Of a stretch of DNA of 64,000 bases, positions 15,287-23,965 are shown piece after piece. The first letter of the stretch is position 1. Each line of letters opens with the position of its first letter. The DNA lies in contig URAZ01000015.1 in assembly GCA_900545925.1 (NCBI GenBank), positions 1 through 64,000 of the forward strand, in the 5' to 3' direction. Source of the DNA: an uncultured Eubacteriales bacterium (GTDB lineage: Bacteria; Bacillota; Clostridia; Oscillospirales; Oscillospiraceae). Under the pieces are notes generated by a model. It was not told the origin of the DNA and searched no databases. It saw only the letters and a list, made by a program, of their open reading frames with translations. The translations under genes and the position numbers were made by a program.

Positions 15287-16024
15287 CTAAGCTTCCACAA
15301 TCAAAATCCCTTCTTGCCCTGCCGGTAATTCCTCTTTTATGAAGCCGTTCTCAAATAGCGCGGCGCCGCCTCTGGCGGCCCCGCAAGCATCGGCTTGATC
15401 CAGACATACGGAATTGACGTAAAGAACGGGGACGTTGAGTTTCCCAGCTTGCTTTGCATATTCAAGCTTCGCGGTGCGGTTCCATTCCGAGGCGCTGTAG
15501 TCCGTATAGACCGGCCACCAGACAATATCCGGCTTCAAGTCGTTCAGCCGGGCGATAGTTTCTTCATACCAGAAGTCGCCGCACAACCCGACAGCGGCCT
15601 TTTTGCCGAGAAAGTCAAACGTGTGAAATCCGCTGCCCTCCCGGTATTCCTTCCCCGCAGACGGCTCCTTCCAGCCCGGAGATACTCTGCGGTATAAATC
15701 GAGTATCCGGCCGGTTTGATCGATGGTCAGCTGGGAACTGAAAAACGCGCCGCAGTCCTGCTCGAGGAAGCCGAAGGATATCGCAATGGCGTGCTCTTTT
15801 GCCAGCTGGCACAGTTCGTGTATCACACGGCCCTCACGGGAAACAGCAACCGCCATGTCATGTCCGGCTGTAAAATTGAGACTGTCAAAGCCCTGAAGAA
15901 AGGCTTCTCCAAAGATCACGGCATCTGCCTTGCCTGCACATTTTCCAAGTGTATCGGCAAGAACCGCCTTGTTATATTCGATGTCTCCATTGATAAAACC
16001 GGCAGCTGCAAGCGCGCATTTCAT
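15287..16024 (-). CDS. Carbon-nitrogen hydrolase (nitrilase superfamily amidase)
   Basis: About 245 residues from the ATG at 16024, which has GAGG at the right distance; 16039 and nearby ATGs overlap the box. The Glu-Lys-Cys triad of the nitrilase superfamily is visible: FGEAFLQGFD (Glu near 40), YRRVSPGWKEP (Lys near 112, as 'xxKxxxxxxE') and GLCGDFWYEE (Cys near 145). Members hydrolyse amides or nitriles, for example omega-amidase or carbamoylputrescine amidase. The variant YRRVSPGWKE around the lysine is unusual relative to the common 'YRKxHL', so the substrate class is uncertain. Confidence 0.8.
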   Translation of the reverse strand: MKCALAAAGFINGDIEYNKAVLADTLGKCAGKADAVIFGEAFLQGFDSLNFTAGHDMAVAVSREGRVIHELCQLAKEHAIAISFGFLEQDCGAFFSSQLTIDQTGRILDLYRRVSPGWKEPSAGKEYREGSGFHTFDFLGKKAAVGLCGDFWYEETIARLNDLKPDIVWWPVYTDYSASEWNRTAKLEYAKQAGKLNVPVLYVNSVCLDQADACGAARGGAALFENGFIKEELPAGQEGILIVEA

Positions 16025-16156
16025 TCCCATCATCCTCACAAACTCTGATTTGTTTCATGATAACAAAATAGGCGCCAAAACACAATCGCAGCCGCGCAGA
16101 GTTTCTTCCGGAAAAAACAGAATTTGAATTGCATAGTTGCTGAAAAATTGTCAGGC

Positions 16157-16552
16157 TCAAAGCGCTATGATTTCATTTGCAATTTCACAGACGTTCTTAT
16201 TGCTTGTGTCGATCTTTACGGTGTCAAGCAGAGAATACAGGTTGATTCTTGCGACGCTTCTGTCGATAATATCGGCAGTGCGGATTCCGCGGGTGATATC
16301 GGAGGCTAACCGATTTCTCAAATTTATCTCGTCAGCTGTCAGAGAAATTTTCGTGACTTTGCAATTATCTGTGTCCAGACGATTGGTGATTGCATCAAGA
16401 ATGGATTGCTCGTGCATGACCCAACAGAAGATGAACTTGAGATAATACGCCCCGGCTTTTTTGAAGATCTGTTCGGCTTCATCCGGGTAAACCTCCCGGC
16501 AATACCGCTCACACGGCTTTGCGTATTGGGAGTTTGCATAAACTCTTTTCAT
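16157..16552 (-). pseudogene. Nucleotide-kinase-like protein with N-terminus replaced
   Basis: A 131-residue frame. From about residue 40 onward (FIFCWVMHEQSILDAI, then SLTADEINLRNRLASDI, SVARINLYSLLDTVKIDTS) it matches the second half of small AAA/kinase-like P-loop proteins that keep the RxxxDI lid and a terminal helix. The P-loop itself should be in the first 15 residues but is absent; instead residues 1-38 (RVYANSQYAKPCERYCREVY) look like an unrelated start. A deletion seems to have joined two genes in frame. Without the P-loop it should not bind nucleotide. It may be expressed, as GAGAGG precedes its ATG. Confidence 0.6.
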
Positions 16553-16579
16553 GTCAAAAACCTCTCTTTTCCCATGTTG

Positions 16580-17356
16580 TTATCCCAAGGCCACGTCTAA
16601 AACCATCATAATGCTGAACCCGGCGGCAAAGAATACCGTGCCGAGATTGGAATGCTGCCCCTGTGACATTTCGGGAATCAATTCTTCTACGACCACATAA
16701 AGCATGGCGCCGGCAGCAAAACTCAGCAGATATGGCAGCGCGGGAACAATGAACTGGGTAGCAATGATTGTCAGTACGGCACCAATCGGCTCTACAACGC
16801 CGGAAAGCACGCCGCCGAGAAAGGCGTTACCCTTCCTTTGACCCTCGGCGCGAAGCGGCATGGAGATGATCGCGCCCTCCGGGAAGTTCTGAATCGCAAT
16901 TCCAATCGATAAGGCAAGTGCACTTGCTGCTGTGATTTGCGTGCTTCCCGCAAGAAAACCCGCGTACATTACGCCGACCGCCATGCCTTCCGGGATGTTG
17001 TGCAGCGTGACGGCCAGCACCATCATGGTCGTGCGTGCAAGCCTGCTTTTGGGGCCCTCTGCCTGCTCACTGCCGACATGCAGATGCGGAATCAGATGGT
17101 CAAGCGCAAGCAGAAACAGCACGCCAAGCCAGAAGCCGAGGAGTGCCGGGAAGAAAGCAAACGTTCCCATTGCTGCGGATTGCTCGATCGCCGGAATCAA
17201 CAGGCTCCAGATTGAGGCGGCCACCATTACGCCTGCGGCAAAGCCCGCAAGGGAGCGTTGAACCAGATCACCGAGCGATTTTTTCATGAAGAACACACAG
17301 GCCGCACCGGCCGTCGTTCCGAGAAACGGGATTAAAATTCCGAGAAATGTCTGCAT
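16580..17356 (-). CDS. ZIP family metal transporter (GufA/ZupT-like)
   Basis: A 258-residue membrane protein with eight predicted helices. TM4 contains VTLHNIPEGMAVG (about 137-149) and TM5 contains IAIQNFPEGAIIS (about 172-184); these paired HN(I/F)PEG motifs form the binuclear metal site of ZIP transporters. A histidine-containing loop (LIPHLHVGSEQ) lies between TM3 and TM4. It probably imports zinc or another divalent metal. The start has GGAGGC 8 bases upstream. The gene is followed by the kinase remnant and preceded by a truncated gene pair, so it appears to stand alone. Confidence 0.92.
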   Translation of the reverse strand: MQTFLGILIPFLGTTAGAACVFFMKKSLGDLVQRSLAGFAAGVMVAASIWSLLIPAIEQSAAMGTFAFFPALLGFWLGVLFLLALDHLIPHLHVGSEQAEGPKSRLARTTMMVLAVTLHNIPEGMAVGVMYAGFLAGSTQITAASALALSIGIAIQNFPEGAIISMPLRAEGQRKGNAFLGGVLSGVVEPIGAVLTIIATQFIVPALPYLLSFAAGAMLYVVVEELIPEMSQGQHSNLGTVFFAAGFSIMMVLDVALG

Positions 17357-17372
17357 ATAGCTGCCTCCGGGC

Positions 17373-17708
17373 CTATTTGTTCCTTCTGTATCCTGCCTCG
17401 TCGCGGTATTCGGGATGATTGTTCAGATACGGGTCTTTGTCGCCGCAGATCGTATAGTCGCATTTGCAGCCGTTCGCACAGGTGGTGGTGCGCACCAGTT
17501 TTGCGTGGATCAACTCCATGGACGCAAAATCCACGTTGCACAGGGCGGGCATGATGTCGGTAAGACCGTGCTTGATGGCAAACTCCGCCGCCGGGCAGGC
17601 TGTGAATTCGTAGTAGATCGGCTTGTCCGGGTCGAGAGGTGCGACGTCCATCTCATAGTCGTGCCATTTGTCACAGGCCGACTTTGCCCGCAGAAATGCT
17701 TTATACAT
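17373..17708 (-). pseudogene. L-2-amino-thiazoline-4-carboxylate hydrolase family, C-terminal fragment
   Basis: 111 residues matching only the C-terminal half of ATC hydrolase-like proteins (DUF family PF14196): WHDYEMDVAPLD, FTACPAAEFAIKHG, MPALCNVDFASMEL and the cysteine pair TTTCANGCKCDY. Full-length members are about twice as long. The ATG at 17708 overlaps the stop of the truncated alpha/beta hydrolase and has no proper RBS, consistent with a deletion joining two genes at about 17715-17725. Probably non-functional unless re-initiation occurs. Confidence 0.7.
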
Positions 17709-18259
17709 CAGCTTCCTGAAAAATTGTGGATCGTCCGGTTGGAGTAGGTTTTGAGATACACTTCCATGGTGTCATACTCCTTCACGGGGTCATGTCCGGG
17801 AAGGGTAATACGTTCCGGAGGGAATGCCGCCTCCAGAATTTTACGGCTGTTTGCTACGAGTTTGAAGGACAGGATATCGCGGGCCAATATCAGCTTTCGT
17901 ACTGGATATGGAAGCTGGTAGGGCGTGATTCCGCCGTCGATGATCGCCCGGTCAATGGGAATCTCGACCAACGCCAGAAAGCGGGTCAGGCACGCGCCGC
18001 CCAGAGAGCAGCCGTAGGCCGCGTCCAGCCGGACAACACCGTGGTTTTTTAAATACGCAGTTACTTCATCCACGGCCTGCTCCACGGAGGTGAAATCTCC
18101 CGGATACTCCGGCTGGTGCCCGTCGAATACCACCTGAAAAACGTGCCATTTTTGGGAAAGCAGCGCAATGGTGTCCGTGAATGCCCAAACGGGTTCCGCT
18201 GTGCAGGGAAAGAACAGCAGCGTCTGTTCCTGCTCCTGTCCGTGCTCCAAAATCTGCAT
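17708..18259 (-). pseudogene. Alpha/beta hydrolase, C-terminally truncated
   Basis: 183 residues with a good start (GGAGG 8 bases upstream). The nucleophile elbow GCSLGG (about 86-91) and an LLFFPCTAEPVW oxyanion strand mark an alpha/beta hydrolase of about 230-240 residues. The sequence leaves the family pattern after YLKTYSNRTI and stops five residues later, so the C-terminal strand with the catalytic histidine is missing. The break coincides with the start of the ATC-hydrolase fragment. The promoter region holds two inverted repeats (18315-18332 and 18373-18423), suggesting the gene was once regulated. Confidence 0.7.
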
Positions 18260-18314
18260 GGTTCACACCTCCGAAATGCTGTTAAACCGCTCCAACCTGC
18301 GGCTGCAAGCAGAT

Positions 18315-18332
18315 AGTTAGATAAAACTAACT
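18315..18332. promoter_or_regulatory. Operator-like dyad upstream of truncated hydrolase
   Basis: AGTTAG-ATAAAA-CTAACT, a perfect 6-bp-arm dyad, 56 bases before the hydrolase start. The size and symmetry fit a TetR/MarR site; no such regulator is in the window. Confidence 0.4.
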
Positions 18333-18372
18333 GCTTTCCAAACAATATACCCCGTCTGGGGCCATAATTGTG

Positions 18373-18423
18373 CATAGCGTCAGCTGACAGGGGCATACGC
18401 GCTCCATATCATCTGACGCTATG
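18373..18423. repeat. 11-bp inverted repeat
   Basis: CATAGCGTCAG (18373-18383) and CTGACGCTATG (18413-18423), perfect, 29-base spacer. It lies in the gap between the vWA gene's 3' end and the hydrolase promoter; could be a structured RNA end or small mobile-element scar. Confidence 0.45.
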
Positions 18424-18514
18424 GTAACAAAAAAGCGATTTCATGTCAATATGCGGATGACAAATGTACTTTTATAGGGACATTGATTGTCCCAAATTGC
18501 TCTGGATACTCTCG

Positions 18515-19150
18515 TTACCGCCCGCGCTTCTGCACATCCGCATCGATGCGGCGTTTCCAGCCAGCGCCGAGTGTTTTTTTGGCGCGAACGGTGCAGATCG
18601 CTTCGCTGATAACATCGTAGTTGAGCGCTGTGCCCATCTCGTCGCATTTATAGTTTACTGCCCGCTCAGCGGCGATGCCGAAGCGGGCCGCTTCCTTTGC
18701 CGCGTCAATGTTTGCACCGAGAAACAGAAACTCCCAGCCGTATTTTGTTTTCTGCCGCTCAATCATTCTGTGTACCGTCTCATAGCTGTAGCGGTGGCTG
18801 GCGTTTTCGCAGCCGTCAGTGGTGATGATGAACAGCGTCTTTTCCGGCACATCTTCCCGACGGGCGTACTTGTGGATATTGCCGATATGATGGATGGCCC
18901 CGCCCACCGCGTCGAGCAGCGCTGTGCAGCCGCGGGTGAAGTACTCCTTCTCCGTCATGGGCGGCACCTCGCTGAGCGGCAGCCGGTCGTGAATGACAAC
19001 GCTGTCGTTGCTGAAGAGAATCGTGGAAACCAGCGCTTCGCCCGCTTCCTTCTTCTGCTTGGCGATCATGGAGTTAAAGCCGCCGATGGTGTCTGCCTCC
19101 AGCCCTGCCATAGACCCGCTGCGATCCAAAATAAAAACCAGTTCTGTCAT
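18515..19150 (-). CDS. vWA domain protein
   Basis: About 211 residues from the ATG at 19150, which has AGGAGGG 8 bases upstream. The opening TELVFILDRSGSMAGLE carries the MIDAS DxSxS motif (DRSGS), with a TRGCTALLDAVG threonine motif near 65-75 and TTDGCEN near 100 as the third metal-site part. vWA proteins of this TerY/YegL-like type act inside cells as metal-dependent protein adapters. It sits 82 bases downstream of the macro-domain gene on the same strand; this pair recurs in Clostridia, suggesting joint action around ADP-ribose signalling, though that is inference. Confidence 0.85.
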   Translation of the reverse strand: MTELVFILDRSGSMAGLEADTIGGFNSMIAKQKKEAGEALVSTILFSNDSVVIHDRLPLSEVPPMTEKEYFTRGCTALLDAVGGAIHHIGNIHKYARREDVPEKTLFIITTDGCENASHRYSYETVHRMIERQKTKYGWEFLFLGANIDAAKEAARFGIAAERAVNYKCDEMGTALNYDVISEAICTVRAKKTLGAGWKRRIDADVQKRGR

Positions 19151-19232
19151 AATAAAAACCCTCCTGTGTTTGATTACGCTGTCATTGTAGCGAATCAGGA
19201 GGAGGGTTTGGTCGCTTAGAAAGCGACAATTT

Positions 19233-20240
19233 TTACGCGCCCAGCAAATTCTGCTCAAAAGCAAACAACGCTTCGTTGATCTCAAAAATATCGTACTGCT
19301 TCTGCTTGATGAAATACTCAATGATAACATCAAACTTGCTGCTGGCACTGAGAGCGTAGCCCGCGCGGGCGATGAGGTCACGGGTTTCATCCAGATTCAG
19401 TTCCAGCGCGATGGCAAAGGCAATCGCCGTAGCCTTGGAGGGCTTATAGTCTGGATTGTTGCGGATTTTGGAAAACAGCTTGCGGTCTACATTGGCTTTC
19501 TTATAAATCTCGGAGTCCTTCTGACCACTGCGGTCGATGAGGCGCAGCAATGTCTCTGAGAAGCCTGCGTCCAGATGGATCAGCAGATCATCCAGACTGC
19601 GGATAGATGTGGAAGCCGCGTGGAACTCCGGCGCGGGAGCCGTGCAGGGGGCCATTGTCCGGCCTGCGGGAAAAGTCAGACACGGACGTGAGCGGATAAA
19701 GTCGGTGTGCGCGTCTACATAATGGTCGTCGATGTATTCGGCAATGGCTGCAAACAGCTTGCTGCCGATCTGGTAAGCCTTGCGGTCGAAAATAACAAGA
19801 TAGACCGTCATATCGTTTTGCAGCAGAAACTCCCCGATGGTGTCTACCGCCACGCGCAGTGCCTGATCCTTTGGATAGCCATAGACACCGGAGGCAATCA
19901 GCGGGAACGCCACAGTTTTGCAGCCGGATTCCTTCGCCAGCGCAAGGCTCGTCCGGTAACAGGAAGCAAGCTGTTCCCGTTCGCCGCAGCTGCCGCCGTT
20001 CCACACGGGGCCAACCGTGTGGATCACATAGCTGCAGGGCAAGCGGTACGCTCCGGTGATTTTAGCATCTCCGACCCTGCAGCCGCCGAGCCGCCGGCAC
20101 GCGGCCAGCAGTTCCGGCCCTGCCGCACGGTGGATGCAGCCATCTACACCGCCGCCGCCCAGAAGCGTTTCGTTTGCTGCGTTGACGATGGCGTCCACAT
20201 TCATTTTTGTAATGTCATTGCGGACAATTTCAAGAGGCAT
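19233..20240 (-). CDS. Macro domain protein (ADP-ribose hydrolase type) with C-terminal HTH-like domain
   Basis: A 335-residue protein. Residues 1-170 are a MacroD-type macro domain: VDAIVNAANETLLGGGGVDG (about 15-34) with catalytic-site asparagines and glycine loop, VIHTVGPVW and FPLIASGVYGYP. Such enzymes remove ADP-ribose from proteins or hydrolyse O-acetyl-ADP-ribose. A linker (180-225) leads to a helical C-terminal region (about 230-330; QKDSEIYKKANVDRKLFSKI, then KPSKATAIAFAIAL) resembling an XRE-like HTH. The same fusion next to a vWA gene is common in gut Clostridia. ADP-ribosyltransferase-like DUF3990 occurs elsewhere in the window but is not linked. Confidence 0.9.
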   Translation of the reverse strand: MPLEIVRNDITKMNVDAIVNAANETLLGGGGVDGCIHRAAGPELLAACRRLGGCRVGDAKITGAYRLPCSYVIHTVGPVWNGGSCGEREQLASCYRTSLALAKESGCKTVAFPLIASGVYGYPKDQALRVAVDTIGEFLLQNDMTVYLVIFDRKAYQIGSKLFAAIAEYIDDHYVDAHTDFIRSRPCLTFPAGRTMAPCTAPAPEFHAASTSIRSLDDLLIHLDAGFSETLLRLIDRSGQKDSEIYKKANVDRKLFSKIRNNPDYKPSKATAIAFAIALELNLDETRDLIARAGYALSASSKFDVIIEYFIKQKQYDIFEINEALFAFEQNLLGA

Positions 20241-20371
20241 TCTAATTTCACATCCTTTTCCGGCAGCTTGCCTTTCCGCACCAGATCACTTCGTGCCGTA
20301 CATTCCTGCGCATTACCAAGAGCGTTTTCGCATAACCAATGCGGCGCCCCGGGCGGGGGCGCCGCGGCGGT

Positions 20372-20851
20372 TTATGGATGGGCCTCAAAATAGGCGCGCA
20401 GACCGTTCAGAAGTGCAATCTGATCTCCCGGGTCGGGAAGACCTGAGACGGCGGCGACGCCGATCACGCTTCCGTCCCGGATGCGGATGGGGAATGCGCC
20501 GCTGCAGGCAGCATAGTCGCTGCGGGGCAGATGCCAGTCATGCTCCTGATCTGCGTGGCTTGCTTCCAGTTCGTAATAGGCGCGTTGGGAACTTTTTTCA
20601 AGCAGATTCACAAGATTCCGCTTGCGCCGCAGCCACTGCTCGTGATATGCGCCCGTGCCGTCCGGGTAATAGCGGAAGACAATCACATGATTGATCTCGA
20701 TCTCCACGGCAAGCGGCGCGCCCATCTTTTCGCACGCGTCCACCAGCGCATGGCCAAGCTCCCACGCGTCGCGGTGGGAAAAGCTCGTGAACTGATAGGT
20801 CTGCTCGTCCGCAATACAATCGCGCAGCGCCTCCTGCACTGGCCGTTCCAT
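20372..20851 (-). CDS. UPF0303 / heme-degrading-domain (HbpS-like) protein
   Basis: About 159 residues if started at the ATG at 20851, just after the AraD-like stop; a longer start at 20911 would overlap that gene. FSHRDAWELGHALVDACEKM, AVEIEINHVIVFRYYPDG and the C-terminal SGAFPIRIRDGSVIGVAAVSG region are typical of the UPF0303/YBR137W family with a GlcG/HbpS-like fold. The family has no established enzymatic role. It is the last gene of the glycyl radical enzyme cluster and follows the aldolase with no gap, so it is likely co-expressed. A GC-rich hairpin follows at 20343-20367. Confidence 0.8.
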   Translation of the reverse strand: MERPVQEALRDCIADEQTYQFTSFSHRDAWELGHALVDACEKMGAPLAVEIEINHVIVFRYYPDGTGAYHEQWLRRKRNLVNLLEKSSQRAYYELEASHADQEHDWHLPRSDYAACSGAFPIRIRDGSVIGVAAVSGLPDPGDQIALLNGLRAYFEAHP

Positions 20852-20855
20852 TGTC

Positions 20856-21554
20856 TCAGCCCTGCCCATAATAGGCGTTTGCGCCGTGTTTGCGCAGATA
20901 ATGCTTATCAAGCAGCACCTGCGGCATGGGGCCTGCGGCGGGGTTCAGCAGTTTGGCGTGGAAGTTCATGAACGCGACCTCTTCGAGCACGACCGCGTGG
21001 TAGACCGCCTCGTCCGCGTCCTTGCCCCAGGTAAACGGGCCGTGGTTGTGGACGAGCACGGCGGGAACCTGTGCCGGGTCGATGCCGCGGCGCTTGAATT
21101 CCTCGATGATGACAAGGCCGGTGTTCTTTTCATATGCGTCCTTGATCTCCTCCGGCGTCATGCTGCGGGTGCAGGGAATCTGGCCGTAGAAATAGTCGCC
21201 CTGCGTGGTGCCCATGGCGTCGATGCCGACACCGGCCTGCGCAAAGCTGGTCGCCCAGCGGCTATGTGTGTGGACGATGCCGCCGATGGACGGGAACGCC
21301 CGATAGAGTTCTACATGCGTCGGTGTGTCGGATGAGGGCTTGAGACGGCCTTCGACACGCTCGCCGGTTTCCAGACTCACAAGGACGATGTCGTCGGCGG
21401 TCATTTCGTCGTATTCCACACCCGACGGCTTGATGGCGATCAAGCCACTTTCACGGTCAATGGCGGACACGTTGCCCCAGGTGAAGGTGACAAGATCGTG
21501 CTTCGGCAGGGCCAGATTGGCCTTCAATACCTGTTCTTTCAGTGCTTCCAGCAT
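20856..21554 (-). CDS. araD: L-ribulose-5-phosphate 4-epimerase-like class II aldolase
   Basis: A 232-residue protein with the class II aldolase/AraD zinc site: GIVHTHSRWATSFAQ (about 92-106, two histidines), the catalytic-loop aspartate in GTTQGDYFYG and VLVHNHGPFTWG (histidine near 170). KPSGVEYDEMTADDIVLV forms the phosphate-binding strand and loop. In the textbook pathway AraD interconverts L-ribulose-5-P and D-xylulose-5-P. Here no araA or araB is present; the gene is downstream of a glycyl radical enzyme, so it may cleave or epimerise another phosphorylated sugar. The start has GGAAG 8 bases upstream. Confidence 0.85.
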   Translation of the reverse strand: MLEALKEQVLKANLALPKHDLVTFTWGNVSAIDRESGLIAIKPSGVEYDEMTADDIVLVSLETGERVEGRLKPSSDTPTHVELYRAFPSIGGIVHTHSRWATSFAQAGVGIDAMGTTQGDYFYGQIPCTRSMTPEEIKDAYEKNTGLVIIEEFKRRGIDPAQVPAVLVHNHGPFTWGKDADEAVYHAVVLEEVAFMNFHAKLLNPAAGPMPQVLLDKHYLRKHGANAYYGQG

Positions 21555-21578
21555 AGTGATGCTTCCTTTCTTTCGATG

Positions 21579-23642
21579 TTACAGGCTCATTTCCGAGCGC
21601 TTGATGATGTGGTTCTGATAGACCTCGTTCAGCTCGACGAAGTAGCCGCTCCAGCCCCAGACGCGCACGATCAGATTGCGGTAATTTTCCGGGTGCTTCT
21701 GTGCGTCGAGGAGCCTGTCGCGGTTGACGGCGTTGATCTGCATCTGATGGCCGCCCATGTCCATGAAGCTCTTGACGAACATGGCGCATTTGCGGATAGC
21801 GTCCTCGTTGCGGAACATGGTGTCAGACAGTTCGACGGTCAGAGGGCCGCCGTTTGCCACGCGCGTCAGGTGCGGCTTGGCAAAGGATTTGATGATGGAG
21901 ATCGGACCTTCGCAGCGGGCGAAGAGGGAAGGCGAGTAGTTGCAGGGCAGCGCTTCATGTGCGCTGCGGCCGTCGGGCGAGGCAGGCGCATCCTTCGAGT
22001 GCCAGATGTAATACATAGCCGAGGCGGTACCTGCACGGAAGCATCCGCCGCGGTCGTTTTTTCTGCCCTCCAGCGCGTCGGCGTACCAGTCGAGCAGCTG
22101 CACAGCGATGGAATCGACGTAATCGTCGTCGTTGCCGAACTTCGGGCCTTCATAGCGGAGCATGTTCTGCTCCCGCTCATAGCCCTTGAAATTGGCATGC
22201 AGCATGGCAAGCATTTTATCCGGCGTGAAGGTCTTTTCGTTGTAGACATATTTGCGGACAGCGGCCATGGAATCGGCGGCTGTTGCAAGGCCGTCGCCGT
22301 GGAAGCCGTAGTTATTATATTTGCCGGGCTTCGAGATATCGCGCATCTTTTCGAGGCAGTCCGGGCACATGAGGCTGACGAGGGGGGAAGGTTCCTTGTA
22401 GACGTTTTTCGTCTCCGCCATGAGCGTCTCGGCCTGCGCCTCAATATTCTGCTTTACAAACGCCGCGAAGTCTTCGTATGTTTTGCATTCCGGCAGATGC
22501 TCGCAGGCGTCCTGCACGGTTTTAAGGAAGTTCAGACTGTCCCAGTTGACAAGATCCATATACCCCGTCACAAGAATCTCCCAGCAGGCGGCCAGCGTGT
22601 AGTTATAGGCGTCCTTTTTCTCATAGCCCCAGCGCAGCAGAGCAGGAATGACAATCTCGTCGTTTGTATACTGCGGGAAGCCGAGGCCCTTCTGCGTGAG
22701 CGTTGTGGCCAATTCGTAGACGGACAGGGGCGTGTTTTTGTGTACGCGCAGGTTGACCTTGGGATCGATGAGGCACAGGTCGCGGCTGGCAATCAGGCAC
22801 AATTCGGACAGGTCGTTATACGCGTCGGAGCCGTCTTCGTTCGAGCCGCCCAGCACGATCGTCTGTCCGTTGTCGCCCTGCTGGATGCCGATGTAAAGAT
22901 CGCTGTCGCGGTTACAGGAGATGAAAAACTCTTTAAGCTGCTCGAGTGCTTCGTCTTTTGTCAGAAGCCCCGCATCCAGATCGTGCCGGTAATAGGGGTA
23001 CAGGAACTGGTCGATGCGGCCGATGGTATTGTGATAGTTGCCGTTGCACCACATGGCGTAGTGCAGCAGGCGCAGGAACTGCAGCGCCTCAAGAAGCGTT
23101 TTGGGCGCGTTCGCGGGAATTTTGGAAAGCGTGTCCGCAACGGTCAGGTTGCCCACGCGCAGAGCCTCCTCACGGTAGCGCGCGGCGAAGTCCGTCACGA
23201 TGGAAAGCACGTCCAGCATAGCCTGCAGAAATTCCTTCTGCTCCGCTGTTTTCGCCTGTTCCAGCTGCGCGCGAATTTTTTCTGCCTTTTTCGTAAAGCC
23301 GTCCGCCATCAGCATCCCGTAGTCGGGGCACATGTTGAATACGCGGCCATTTTCATGGAACGCGTGCGTCTCGTGCAGCTGCCTGTCCTCTTCTTCCGTG
23401 TGAATCTCCGGGATGGTGCGCACGGTGCGCAGCAGCGTGATGCGCTCGTCCGGGAAAACGACGGGCGTCTCCTGCGCCAGTACATAGCGCAGCCGCGCGA
23501 CCGAGCGCTGCATATCGTCAAGTCCCTGCGCTGCAAATTCTGCGGCCAGCGCGTGCACGTCTTCGGCGGGCTTGCGGTAGGCGTGGTGCGCCTTGTCGCG
23601 GACGAAGAAATCCAGCTGCTTCTGAATATGTTCGGTTTTCAT
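21579..23642 (-). CDS. Uncharacterised glycyl radical enzyme (PFL superfamily)
   Basis: A 687-residue protein, shorter than PFL (about 760) or the diol-dehydratase-type enzymes (about 790-850). The thiyl cysteine is in AACWEIL (Cys353, Glu355), with a single Cys and a following Glu as in dehydratase-type enzymes rather than the CC pair of PFL. The glycyl radical loop is RVWGWSGYF near residue 663, a variant of the usual 'RVxGY'. GNYHNTIGRIDQFLYPYY (about 201-218) is a conserved barrel strand. It must be activated by a radical SAM enzyme, none of which is adjacent. Neighbours are an AraD-like aldolase, UPF0303, Dabb and DUF3006-like proteins. The substrate is unknown. Confidence 0.88.
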   Translation of the reverse strand: MKTEHIQKQLDFFVRDKAHHAYRKPAEDVHALAAEFAAQGLDDMQRSVARLRYVLAQETPVVFPDERITLLRTVRTIPEIHTEEEDRQLHETHAFHENGRVFNMCPDYGMLMADGFTKKAEKIRAQLEQAKTAEQKEFLQAMLDVLSIVTDFAARYREEALRVGNLTVADTLSKIPANAPKTLLEALQFLRLLHYAMWCNGNYHNTIGRIDQFLYPYYRHDLDAGLLTKDEALEQLKEFFISCNRDSDLYIGIQQGDNGQTIVLGGSNEDGSDAYNDLSELCLIASRDLCLIDPKVNLRVHKNTPLSVYELATTLTQKGLGFPQYTNDEIVIPALLRWGYEKKDAYNYTLAACWEILVTGYMDLVNWDSLNFLKTVQDACEHLPECKTYEDFAAFVKQNIEAQAETLMAETKNVYKEPSPLVSLMCPDCLEKMRDISKPGKYNNYGFHGDGLATAADSMAAVRKYVYNEKTFTPDKMLAMLHANFKGYEREQNMLRYEGPKFGNDDDYVDSIAVQLLDWYADALEGRKNDRGGCFRAGTASAMYYIWHSKDAPASPDGRSAHEALPCNYSPSLFARCEGPISIIKSFAKPHLTRVANGGPLTVELSDTMFRNEDAIRKCAMFVKSFMDMGGHQMQINAVNRDRLLDAQKHPENYRNLIVRVWGWSGYFVELNEVYQNHIIKRSEMSL

Positions 23643-23680
23643 GAAGCTCCCTCCTGAAACGGTAAATCGGTATACTTGGC

Positions 23681-23965
23681 TTACAGCTCGTAGTCGATCG
23701 CGCCGCGCGATTCGCGGATGGATTTGCAGAGTGTAGACACGGCGACGTGGCGCGGGTCGTTTTTATAGCGGGACAGCGCGTCCAGATCGTCAAAATCGGC
23801 GATCAGGCAGGCATCGTAGGGATTGCCGGGCTTGCAGCTGCGGTGAATTTCCATATGGCGGATCTCCGGGATCACGCCGTCCAGCGCCTGCAGGCCGGAC
23901 AGGAATTGTTCGCGGTTCTCCTCTTCTCCTTCGCGGAATTTCCACATGACGATATGACGAATCAT
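23681..23965 (-). CDS. Dabb family (stress-responsive A/B barrel) protein
   Basis: A 94-residue ferredoxin-like Dabb domain: IRHIVMWKFREG at the start, a central helix, then YDACLIADFDDLDALSRY and a final KSIRESRGAIDYEL strand. Dabb proteins form dimeric barrels; some are cyclases or heme/stress proteins, most have no known role. Its ATG overlaps the DUF3006-like gene's stop (ATGA), and the glycyl radical enzyme gene starts 38 bases downstream, so the three genes appear to be one operon. Confidence 0.88.
   Translation of the reverse strand: MIRHIVMWKFREGEEENREQFLSGLQALDGVIPEIRHMEIHRSCKPGNPYDACLIADFDDLDALSRYKNDPRHVAVSTLCKSIRESRGAIDYEL

Noticed and set aside
21498..23657. A 719-codon plus-strand open frame opposite the glycyl radical enzyme gene
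   Set aside because: It lies fully antisense to a gene with clear catalytic motifs, has no family features or RBS, and is the usual GC-rich shadow frame.
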